From Leeuwenhoekiella sp044542075 (lineage in GTDB: Bacteria > Bacteroidota > Bacteroidia > Flavobacteriales > Flavobacteriaceae), in NCBI RefSeq assembly GCF_044542075.1, contig NZ_JBITTU010000003.1, positions 434,001 to 498,000 of the forward strand: a stretch of DNA of 64,000 bases, in the 5' to 3' direction. Of the stretch, positions 53,339 through 60,683 are shown in pieces. The first letter of the stretch is position 1. The number at the start of each line of letters is the position of its first letter. The notes beneath the pieces are model-generated. The model was not told where the DNA came from and made no database searches. It saw only the letters and a program-made list of their open reading frames with translations. The position numbers and the translations under genes were made by a program.

Positions 53339-53809
53339 ATGAGATATATTTTTTTCATCGCTACAGTAGTTTTGTTTGGTATGTTTGATGCATCAGCACA
53401 GTATGGTTATGGTGGTGGTGGCTATGGTGGTAATGGGTATGGTCGTAGTCGTATGGGAAGCAGTATGATGGGCGCCGGTGCTTCTCAGCAAGGTCCCAGA
53501 GACGAACCTAAAACTTCTGCAGAGCTGGTAGATGAGCGCATAGAAGAGTATGTAACGGAGTTTGAGTTAGATCCTTTTGAGACTGAAGTATTGCGTACGT
53601 ATTTAGAAACGCATTTTGATAATGTAATGGGGCTGCAAAAAGATAAAACTAAAGATGCAGAAACCATGCGCAAAGATTTTGAGCGCATGCAAACTGAATT
53701 TAAAACAAATTTAAAGTCTATACTTTCTGAAGAAGAAATAGAAAAATTTATAACTATGGATTTTACGTCTTCCGCGGTACGAAAACGAAAGAAAAACAGA
53801 GAGAATTAG
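53339..53809 (+). CDS. Secreted Gly-rich protein of unknown function
   Basis: The 156-residue protein has a signal peptide (ending ASAQYG), a low-complexity stretch with YGGGGYGGNGYGRSRMGSS (residues 22-45), and a predicted helical domain with long Glu/Lys runs (for example YVTEFELDPFETEVLRTYLE and KSILSEEEIEKFITMDF). The tail is basic. It lies 37 bp after the VWA gene on the same strand and shares the terminator at 53815, so co-transcription is likely. No known family seen. Confidence 0.7.
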   Translation: MRYIFFIATVVLFGMFDASAQYGYGGGGYGGNGYGRSRMGSSMMGAGASQQGPRDEPKTSAELVDERIEEYVTEFELDPFETEVLRTYLETHFDNVMGLQKDKTKDAETMRKDFERMQTEFKTNLKSILSEEEIEKFITMDFTSSAVRKRKKNREN

Positions 53810-53814
53810 TTTAT

Positions 53815-53843
53815 AAAAGGTGCTTTGAGCACCTTTTTTTATT
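53815..53843 (+). terminator. Terminator after the Gly-rich protein gene
   Basis: AAAAGGTGCT (53815-53824) pairs with AGCACCTTTT (53828-53837) around a 3-base loop, followed by further Ts. Confidence 0.85.
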
Positions 53844-53886
53844 GAGGGTTAATGCGTAATTTCGATTATCAATTTTATTCCTCTTT

Positions 53887-55206
53887 ATGCGTAATCTACT
53901 ACTCTTCTCCATTTTCTTATTTTGTTATTACAATACTGCACAGGCACAAATTTTACCAGAGCGTGATCGCGCTGCGTTAGTAGATAGAATTCTTGCTGAT
54001 CGTTTTGAAAATGTATTGCCTAATCTTATGTACCGCACCGGTATAGATATGTGGGTGCTCATTTCAAGAGAATATAATGAAGATCCTGTAATGCGAACGA
54101 TGTTGCCGGCTACTTGGCTAAATGCACGCAGACGCACAATCATAGTCTTTTATTGGGATGAGTCTAAAAATAAACTAGAGAAGCTTGCTGTAGCTAGATA
54201 CAATATAGGTGATAGTATAACCTCTGCCTGGGATAAGGAGCAGGAACCAGACCAGTGGAAAGCTTTAATGAAAATCATTGATGAGCGTAATCCTAATAAA
54301 ATAGCACTTAATTATTCTGATGATTATGGTATTGCAGACGGTCTTGTAAAAACAGATTATGAGGCCTTTATGAATATTTTGCCAGAAACGTACAAATCTA
54401 AAGTAGTATCTGCAGAACCATTAGCGGTAGGCTGGGTAGAAACGAGAAGTCCGCTCGAGCTTCAACTTTTTCAAGAGCTTGTAGGCATCACGCACAATAT
54501 CATAAGAGAAGCATTTAATAGTAGTTTTATAAAGCCGGGAAAAACCACGACAGAAGATGTAGTTTGGTTTTTGAGACAAAAAGTTACAGATTTAGGTTTA
54601 GAAACATGGTTTCATCCTACAGTAGATATTCAGCGGGCAAATGAAAAGTTAGAGAGCCATCTAACTGCTTTTACAAATCATAATGAAGCGCAGGTTATTT
54701 TACCGGGAGATTTGATTCATTGTGATTTTGGCATATCTTATTTACGTCTCAATACAGATTGCCAGCAGCACGCCTATATTTTAAAGGACGGGGAAACGGC
54801 AGCACCGCAGTTTTTAGTAGACGCCTTTGCTAAAGGAAACCAACTTCAAGACATTCTTACTTCAAAATTTGAAACCGGGAAAACTGGAAATATGATTTTA
54901 AAAGAATCACTAACCGAAGCTAAAGCAGCAGGTTTAGTACCTTCAATTTATACACATCCACTTGGCTTATACGGCCACTCTGCAGGTACCACAATAGGTA
55001 TGTGGGACGCGCAGGACGGTGTTGAGGGTTCTGGTGATTACAAACTCTTTCCTAATACTGTTTATGCAATAGAATTAAATACAACAGTAAATTTACCAGA
55101 ATGGAATAAAGATATACGTATAATGCTTGAAGAAGCCGGTTTATGGAATTCTAAAGGCTTTAGCTATGTTAATAAGCGCCAGCAAGAGTTAATATTGATT
55201 GATTAA
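53887..55206 (+). CDS. M24 family metallopeptidase (Xaa-Pro aminopeptidase-like), secreted
   Basis: The 439-residue protein has a signal peptide (FCYYNTAQAQ), an N-terminal creatinase-like domain, and a catalytic pita-bread domain from about residue 195. Metal ligands are visible: the two Asp in LIHCDFGISYLRLNTDCQQ near 280, His in LGLYGHSAGTTIGMWD near 358, and Glu in YAIELNT and IMLEEAGLW. The latter pattern is non-canonical in spacing, as in flavobacterial members. Start at ATG 53887. It is convergent with the MFS gene, 2 bp apart. Confidence 0.85.
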   Translation: MRNLLLFSIFLFCYYNTAQAQILPERDRAALVDRILADRFENVLPNLMYRTGIDMWVLISREYNEDPVMRTMLPATWLNARRRTIIVFYWDESKNKLEKLAVARYNIGDSITSAWDKEQEPDQWKALMKIIDERNPNKIALNYSDDYGIADGLVKTDYEAFMNILPETYKSKVVSAEPLAVGWVETRSPLELQLFQELVGITHNIIREAFNSSFIKPGKTTTEDVVWFLRQKVTDLGLETWFHPTVDIQRANEKLESHLTAFTNHNEAQVILPGDLIHCDFGISYLRLNTDCQQHAYILKDGETAAPQFLVDAFAKGNQLQDILTSKFETGKTGNMILKESLTEAKAAGLVPSIYTHPLGLYGHSAGTTIGMWDAQDGVEGSGDYKLFPNTVYAIELNTTVNLPEWNKDIRIMLEEAGLWNSKGFSYVNKRQQELILID

Positions 55207-55208
55207 AA

Positions 55209-56384
55209 TTAATTTTCTTTTAAAAGTTTTTTCTCCTGCTTTTTACGGTATTGTATTACACTAATAGATAAACCTACCCCGCAAAACGCTAAAACTGCAC
55301 CTACTAATTCTGGTGATGTATAACCGTATCCTGCTGCGATAGGTAGGCCTCCTAAAAATGCCCCAATCGCATTAGCAACATTAAAAGCAGCCTGATTTAC
55401 AGAAGAAGCAAGCATTTCAGACTCTTTAGCAGATTTTATCATCAACATCTGTATAGATGGTGCCGTAGAAAAGGCAAAAGCTCCGGTTATAAAAACCATT
55501 ATAAGCATCATCCATTGTATATGCGCAATAAAGGATATCGTTATTAAACATATAGTCATTGCTCCCAGAAGTATAGCAGTCGCTTTAATTGGCGAAAATT
55601 TGTCTGCTAATTTCCCGCCTAAAACATTTCCGAAAGTCATTCCTAGACCAGCTAACATTAATATGAAGATAACCATCTTATTATCAAACCCGCTTACTTC
55701 AGTAAGTAAGGGAGTGATATAGCTATACCATGCAAAGAAGCCCCCGGTTCCTATTGCTGTGATTCCCAGTATAAGCCATAATTCGGTACGCCTAAAAATT
55801 TTAAGAGCGTCTTTTATAGGTATGGGTTTGTTTTTTTCAATCTTAGGCAACCAGAATGTAATTGCTAAAACCGTGAGTACACCCACGGCCACCACAATCA
55901 TAAAAGTATACCTCCAGGAGATATTATGTCCTACATAAGTACCTAAAGGAATTCCTATAATATTTGCTACAGTTAGACCACTAAACATCATTGCAACTGC
56001 ACTTGCGGCTTTTTCTTTAGGAACTAGCCTACTTGCCACAACCGCACCTACACCAAAAAATGCGCCATGTGGTAGGCCAGAAAGTAAGCGTGATATAAAC
56101 ATTAAGTTATAACTGGTCGCAAATATAGAAAGGGAGTTAAATACGGTAAATGCCAGCATCAGCGCCAGAAGTATTTTTTTAGGCGAATAATTTCCTGCAA
56201 TGGCAACTAAAATGGGAGCACCTATAACCACGCCTAGAGCATAAGCCGAGATAAAATGCCCTGCCTGCGGTATACTTATATTGAGATCTTTTGCAACATC
56301 AGGTAATATACCCATCATCACAAACTCAGTCATTCCTATTCCAAAACCCCCTATAGATAAGGCAATTAGACTTTTCTTAAACAT
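55209..56384 (-). CDS. MFS transporter, AraJ-like (DHA1 family)
   Basis: The 391-residue membrane protein has twelve helices. Helix 1 carries GGFGIGMTEFVMMGILPDVA, the AraJ/Ydh group signature, and the loop between helices 2 and 3 has the NYSPKKILLA variant of the family motif. LSGLPHGAFFGVGAVVASRL in helix 4 and LGGKLADKFSPIKAT are also typical. Related proteins export sugars or drugs. No regulator gene is next to it, and the upstream region has no clear hairpin. Confidence 0.88.
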   Translation of the reverse strand: MFKKSLIALSIGGFGIGMTEFVMMGILPDVAKDLNISIPQAGHFISAYALGVVIGAPILVAIAGNYSPKKILLALMLAFTVFNSLSIFATSYNLMFISRLLSGLPHGAFFGVGAVVASRLVPKEKAASAVAMMFSGLTVANIIGIPLGTYVGHNISWRYTFMIVVAVGVLTVLAITFWLPKIEKNKPIPIKDALKIFRRTELWLILGITAIGTGGFFAWYSYITPLLTEVSGFDNKMVIFILMLAGLGMTFGNVLGGKLADKFSPIKATAILLGAMTICLITISFIAHIQWMMLIMVFITGAFAFSTAPSIQMLMIKSAKESEMLASSVNQAAFNVANAIGAFLGGLPIAAGYGYTSPELVGAVLAFCGVGLSISVIQYRKKQEKKLLKEN

Positions 56385-56543
56385 ATAATAGTGTATTGAA
56401 TTACCATTCAGTTAAGTTGAATCGATAATTTCGCGCAAAGATAGGATAGAATTTTGGGCTACTGTAATGTTTACTTAACCGATTTAGTTATTGAATTGAG
56501 AGAATATAATACTGAAGATAGAGTAAATTGAATTTACCAAGGA

Positions 56544-57650
56544 TTAGTGCGATACTGTATTTTTAAAAGTAATTGTAAATGTGGTGCCCTCATTTAGAGT
56601 ACTTGTAACTTCTATTTTTCCACCTAGAGCGGTTATATGATTATAAACGAGATATAGACCTATACCATTACTATCTTTATGTGAAGAGTTGTGAAAACGC
56701 TGTTGCAGTTTAAAAATAGAATCTCCGGCCTTATTGAGATCTATACCTATCCCATTATCCTTATATATAAGCTGCACATTAGTATGTGTTTTTTTTGTGC
56801 AAATTTCAATTTCTGGAGTTTGATTTGGTTTAGCGTATTTAATAGAGTTGGTTATTAAATTTAGAAAAACGCTTGTAAGATACTGGGGAGAGAAAACTAC
56901 AGAAGGAGCTTTTTCAAAATTTGTTTTAAATTGAACATGATCTTGTACTATAAGTTGATGTATTGAAGTCTTAGCATCATTTAAAACCGTTTCAAAATTA
57001 ACTTCGGACAATTGCAGCGATAACCGATCTTTTTTAATCCAATTACTCATATACGTATTGATGACCTCATTAAGATTATTAGTCGCTATTTTAAGCAATC
57101 CTATATATTCTGAAGCTTCCGGGTTGTCAACCCTTGTGTTATCTAATAATTGATGCAGGGCCATTAGGTTACTTAGCGGTGATCTCAAATCGTGAGAACT
57201 TGAATAATTAAAAAACTTAAGGTCTTTATTGGTTTCGTTTAAATTTTGTAAATGCTGATTTCGTTCGAGTTCAATATTCTTCTTAGCTGTTATGTCTTTT
57301 GCAATTGCATAAACAACTTGTTCTTGTTTTAAGGCTATTGAAGACCAGCTCAACCAAATGATACTTCCGTTTTTATGGACATAGCGATTCTCAAATTGAG
57401 TAAGCAGAGTGCTACGTAATAAGTTTTTTCTCTTGTTCTTAGTAAGATCTTTATCTTGTTCAAAAATGAATTCTGAAATAGGTTTAGAAAATAACTCTGC
57501 TTCTGTATAACCTAACGTATTAATAACTGCAGGATTTACCTTCTTAAAAAATCCGTCAAAACCTGCTACGCACATCAAATCTGGAGAAAGTTCAAAAAAG
57601 AAATCCAGATTATAAATTTTAGATGCTATGTTATGCTCCTCAAATTGCAT
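56544..57650 (-). CDS. PAS-domain histidine kinase, soluble
   Basis: The 368-residue protein has no membrane helix. A PAS domain (about residues 15-125, FELSPDLMCVAGFDGFFKK and GYTEAELFSKPISEF) precedes a HisKA helix with the phosphorylated His in SSHDLRSPLSNL near 153. The ATP-binding domain shows N box NLITNSIKYA, G1 DNGIGIDLNK and G2 SNGIGLYLVYNH. It ends the operon that begins with the carboxylase gene, starting 3 bp after the stop of the preceding gene. No response regulator lies beside it, so its partner must be elsewhere. Confidence 0.9.
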   Translation of the reverse strand: MQFEEHNIASKIYNLDFFFELSPDLMCVAGFDGFFKKVNPAVINTLGYTEAELFSKPISEFIFEQDKDLTKNKRKNLLRSTLLTQFENRYVHKNGSIIWLSWSSIALKQEQVVYAIAKDITAKKNIELERNQHLQNLNETNKDLKFFNYSSSHDLRSPLSNLMALHQLLDNTRVDNPEASEYIGLLKIATNNLNEVINTYMSNWIKKDRLSLQLSEVNFETVLNDAKTSIHQLIVQDHVQFKTNFEKAPSVVFSPQYLTSVFLNLITNSIKYAKPNQTPEIEICTKKTHTNVQLIYKDNGIGIDLNKAGDSIFKLQQRFHNSSHKDSNGIGLYLVYNHITALGGKIEVTSTLNEGTTFTITFKNTVSH

Positions 57651-57653
57651 AGT

Positions 57654-58082
57654 CTAGTTTTTATAAAGATCTGGGGTTATTTTTAAGGTAACTGCCGGCA
57701 GACCATCATATCCCAAGTAGTGGTAGTAAATAATCACATCATTATTTCTAAAATAATCCATCTCAGGATTACTTTTTAAGCGGGCAATTATAGTAGGTTT
57801 TACATATTTAACTACCGTATCTTTGTTTACAGCATCTGCTTTGTAAATTAGAGTATAATAATAATTAAAACTTTTCTCACCACTCACTACTGCGCTGTCT
57901 AATGTAGTTTCTTTATCTAATTTAATGGGCGTTTGCTTATTGATTTTAATAGTTTCTTCTTCTAGTACATGATCTACATCAGCTTTTTCTAAAAATAAAT
58001 ATTGAATAGCCAAGTAAGAAAGAACAGCTGTAATTAAAATTACAAGTATGACACTAATAGATTTTGAAACCTTAAAATTCAT
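57654..58082 (-). CDS. Single-helix envelope protein of unknown function
   Basis: The 142-residue protein has one N-terminal membrane helix (ISVILVILITAVLSYLAIQYLF), then a linker rich in charged residues, and a soluble domain of about 80 residues (for example FNYYYTLIYKADAVNKDTVV and VIIYYHYLGYDGLPAVTLKI), which probably faces the periplasm. I recognise no family. It lies 11 bp after the carboxylase gene and 3 bp before the histidine kinase gene, so all three should be co-transcribed. Confidence 0.7.
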   Translation of the reverse strand: MNFKVSKSISVILVILITAVLSYLAIQYLFLEKADVDHVLEEETIKINKQTPIKLDKETTLDSAVVSGEKSFNYYYTLIYKADAVNKDTVVKYVKPTIIARLKSNPEMDYFRNNDVIIYYHYLGYDGLPAVTLKITPDLYKN

Positions 58083-58093
58083 ATACTAGAAAA

Positions 58094-59722
58094 CTAAACC
58101 TGTATTATTCCTAAATTAAATTTCTTTTCAATAGGTGCTTGGTTGGCAGCTTCAATACCCGTAGAAATCCAGTTGCGTGTTTCTAAGGGGTCTATAATAG
58201 CATCTGTCCAGATACGTGATGCTGCATAATACGGTGAAACCTGCTCATCATAACGAGCTTTTATACGGTCATACAGTTCTTTCTCAACTTCTTCAGTAAT
58301 CTCCTTACCTTGTTTTTTTAAAGAAGCAGTTTCTATTTGCAGTAATACTTTTGCAGCACTATTACCACTCATTACAGCAAGCTCGGCAGATGGCCAGGCG
58401 ACAATTAATCTTGGGTCATAAGCTTTACCACACATTGCATAATTACCGGCACCATAAGAGTTTCCTATTACAATGGTAAATTTTGGCACGACCGAGTTAC
58501 TTACGGCATTTACCATCTTTGCACCATCTTTAATGATGCCACCATGTTCACTTTTGCTTCCTACCATAAAACCGGTAACATCTTGTAAAAATACCAGAGG
58601 AATTTTTTTCTGATTACAGTTAGCAATAAAACGTGTGGCTTTATCTGCACTGTCGCTATAAATAACACCGCCAAACTGCATTTCACCATTCTTAGTTTTT
58701 ACAATCTTTCGCTGGTTAGCAACAATACCTACTGCCCAGCCATCTATACGTGCGTATGCTGTAATAAGTGTCTGCCCGTAGCCCTCTTTATATTCTTCAA
58801 ATTCAGAATTATCAACAAGACGTTTGATGATATCTTTCATATCATATTGATCACTGCGCTTGGCAGGTAAAATCCCAAATATATCTTTAGGGTCTTCGGT
58901 AGGTTTTGAAGCGGCAATTCTGTTAAAACCCGCCTTATCAAAATCACCTATTTTGCCCATTATATTCTTTATTCTGGTAAGTGCATCTTTATCGTCTGTA
59001 GCTTTGTAATCTGTTACGCCACTTATCTCACAATGTGTTGTAGCGCCACCCAGCGTCTCATTATCTACACTTTCCCCTATAGCAGCTTTAACCAAATAAC
59101 TGCCGGCAAGAAAAATACTACCTGTTTTATCTACAATCATCGCCTCGTCACTCATAATGGGTAGGTAGGCACCACCGGCAACACAACTTCCCATTATAGC
59201 ACTAATTTGAGTAATGCCCATACTACTCATTACCGCATTGTTTCTAAAAATGCGTCCAAAATGTTCTTTGTCTGGGAAAATCTCATCTTGCATAGGTAAG
59301 TATACCCCGGCGCTGTCAACAAGATAAATGATAGGCAGTCTGTTCTCAATGCTTATTTCTTGAGCTCTCAAATTTTTCTTACCTGTAATAGGAAACCACG
59401 CTCCGGCTTTTACAGTGGCGTCATTAGCAACCACAACGCAAAGTTTACCGCTTACCTTTCCTATTTTAACAACTACACCGCCACTTGGGCAACCGCCGTG
59501 TTCTTCATACATACCGTCACCGGCAAATGCAGCTATTTCGATAGCTTTTTCGGGTTTGTCGAGTAAAAAGTTAATGCGTTCACGTGCGGTAAGTTTGCCT
59601 GCAGCGTGCTGTTTAGCGATACGTTGCTCACCACCTCCCATTTTTACTTTAGCAAAACGTTGTTTAAGGTCTGAGGTAAGTAGTTTATTGTGATCTTCGT
59701 TTTTGTTGAATTTGATATCCAT
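58094..59722 (-). CDS. Acyl-CoA carboxylase beta subunit (probably methylcrotonyl-CoA carboxylase)
   Basis: The 542-residue protein has the carboxyltransferase fold of crotonase type: KLTARERINFLLD, then GGVVVKIGKVSGKLCVVVAND in the N domain and GSKSEHGGIIKDGAKMVNAVS and IGNSYGAGNYAMCGKAYDPR in the C domain. The pattern FLQDVTGFMVG is close to MCC beta subunits of leucine breakdown. No biotin-carboxylase subunit is in the window. I use ATG 59722 (MDIKFNKNEDHN); an upstream start at 59746 would run through the RNA element. Confidence 0.82.
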   Translation of the reverse strand: MDIKFNKNEDHNKLLTSDLKQRFAKVKMGGGEQRIAKQHAAGKLTARERINFLLDKPEKAIEIAAFAGDGMYEEHGGCPSGGVVVKIGKVSGKLCVVVANDATVKAGAWFPITGKKNLRAQEISIENRLPIIYLVDSAGVYLPMQDEIFPDKEHFGRIFRNNAVMSSMGITQISAIMGSCVAGGAYLPIMSDEAMIVDKTGSIFLAGSYLVKAAIGESVDNETLGGATTHCEISGVTDYKATDDKDALTRIKNIMGKIGDFDKAGFNRIAASKPTEDPKDIFGILPAKRSDQYDMKDIIKRLVDNSEFEEYKEGYGQTLITAYARIDGWAVGIVANQRKIVKTKNGEMQFGGVIYSDSADKATRFIANCNQKKIPLVFLQDVTGFMVGSKSEHGGIIKDGAKMVNAVSNSVVPKFTIVIGNSYGAGNYAMCGKAYDPRLIVAWPSAELAVMSGNSAAKVLLQIETASLKKQGKEITEEVEKELYDRIKARYDEQVSPYYAASRIWTDAIIDPLETRNWISTGIEAANQAPIEKKFNLGIIQV

Positions 59723-59735
59723 ATGCAAATTTTGG

Positions 59736-59825
59736 GCGTTCCCCACACTAAGTTGTGGGGCAGGCTCGCAGCGTTACACGCCAGCTGTTGGCTTTGGCGG
59801 GGTAACTGCATTGATCCCTAACGCA
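59736..59825 (-). ncRNA. Structured intergenic RNA element, copy C
   Basis: Read on the minus strand, GCGTT (59825-59821) pairs with AACGC (59740-59736), and AGGGAT follows the first segment. The middle hairpin is a longer irregular stem: GCAG/CTGC, TTAC/GTAA and CGCCA/TGGCG. The 3' hairpin is CCCCACA/TGTGGGG (59760-59741). The element ends 13 bases before the ATG of the acyl-CoA carboxylase gene. It is more diverged than copies A and B. Confidence 0.6.
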
Positions 59826-59915
59826 AGATTGAATTGTAACGAAAATACGAAATCGACATCGTAATCTTCAGTTATATTTATATGAAAAAAACGATATTTG
59901 TTTTTTACATTATTT

Positions 59916-60014
59916 GCGTAAGGGATAGCAGCGGCATCCTGCTCTGGAGCTTAAGCGAAAGAGCAGATACAGCGAATAGCCCGACTCTATTAGTTTTTAC
60001 GAATAGAGATACGT
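59916..60014 (+). ncRNA. Structured intergenic RNA element, copy B
   Basis: GCGTA (59916-59920) pairs with TACGT (60010-60014, one G-T pair). It is followed by AGGGATAGCAGC as in copy A. Inside, CTGCTCT (59939-59945) pairs with AGAGCAG (59960-59966) with TAAGCGA in the loop, and AGCGAATAGCCCGA leads to CTCTATT (59985-59991) paired with AATAGAG (60002-60008). It ends 16 bases before the ATG of a small membrane-protein gene. Confidence 0.65.
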
Positions 60015-60030
60015 CCTAAATCTAAAAACA

Positions 60031-60210
60031 ATGATGAATAAAAATACAGTACTTAGCTGGGCAACCTTTATTATGATTGTTGTAGGTCTGGCACTTATAG
60101 CATTAGGTGCTTTTAGATATAATGAGATTGCGGGTTACGGTTTTGCCGCAGTGGGTGTTGGTTTTTTTGCGATTGCCTGGGTATTTAATGCATTAAAGGG
60201 TCGTGTCTAA
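60031..60210 (+). CDS. Small two-helix membrane protein (possibly CAL67264 family)
   Basis: The 59-residue frame has two hydrophobic helices (TFIMIVVGLALIALGAFRY and YGFAAVGVGFFAIAWVFNAL), separated by a short loop, and a basic C-terminus. Its stop overlaps the start of the DinB gene by 1 bp (TAATG), which supports it as a real gene. It resembles the CAL67264 family of flavobacterial membrane proteins, though this is from memory. It starts at ATG 60031 (or 60034), directly after RNA copy B. Confidence 0.78.
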   Translation: MMNKNTVLSWATFIMIVVGLALIALGAFRYNEIAGYGFAAVGVGFFAIAWVFNALKGRV

Positions 60211-60680
60211 TGTCTAAAGCACAACTTAAATCTCATTTATTGAAACACTTAAAGGGTGGAGAGGCATTTATGCCAATAGATGATTTGCTTGATAAGATTA
60301 GTTTTAAAAGTGTAGGCGATCGCCCGGTAGGATTGCCCTATTCTTTTTATGAGATTTTTTATCATATAAATTATGCTCAAAAAGACATTTTAAATTTTTG
60401 CACTTCAGAGCATTATATATTACCTAACTGGCCTGCAGATTACTGGCCTCTAGAAAAAACAGCTGAATCTAAAAAAGAATGGAAAGTTCTTAAAGATCAT
60501 TTTTTTGTAAATAGATTACTGTTAGCAAACTTTATAGAAGATGAGCAAACAGATTTAATGGCTGTAGCAAAACATGGCGAGAAGCAGTCTGTATTGCGGG
60601 AATTAATGCTCGTTATTGAACACAATGCCTATCATACAGGGCAGCTCGCCATTATTTTACGACTTTTAGGTTTACACTAA
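60210..60680 (+). CDS. DinB-family four-helix protein
   Basis: The 156-residue protein has three His likely to bind a metal ion: the one in YEIFYHINYAQKD near residue 52, and the two in IEHNAYHTGQLAIILR near residue 142. That is the DinB/YfiT-like four-helix fold. Members of this group often act as thiol-dependent S-transferases or detoxification enzymes. It is coupled to the small membrane protein upstream and ends 3 bp from the convergent molybdenum enzyme gene. Confidence 0.83.
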   Translation: MSKAQLKSHLLKHLKGGEAFMPIDDLLDKISFKSVGDRPVGLPYSFYEIFYHINYAQKDILNFCTSEHYILPNWPADYWPLEKTAESKKEWKVLKDHFFVNRLLLANFIEDEQTDLMAVAKHGEKQSVLRELMLVIEHNAYHTGQLAIILRLLGLH

Positions 60681-60683
60681 ATT

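Noticed and set aside
59741..59760. Plain terminator reading of the CCCCACA/TGTGGGG hairpin
   Set aside because: No U-tail follows on the minus strand and the ATG lies 18 bases on; it matches the 3' hairpin position of the other two RNA copies.
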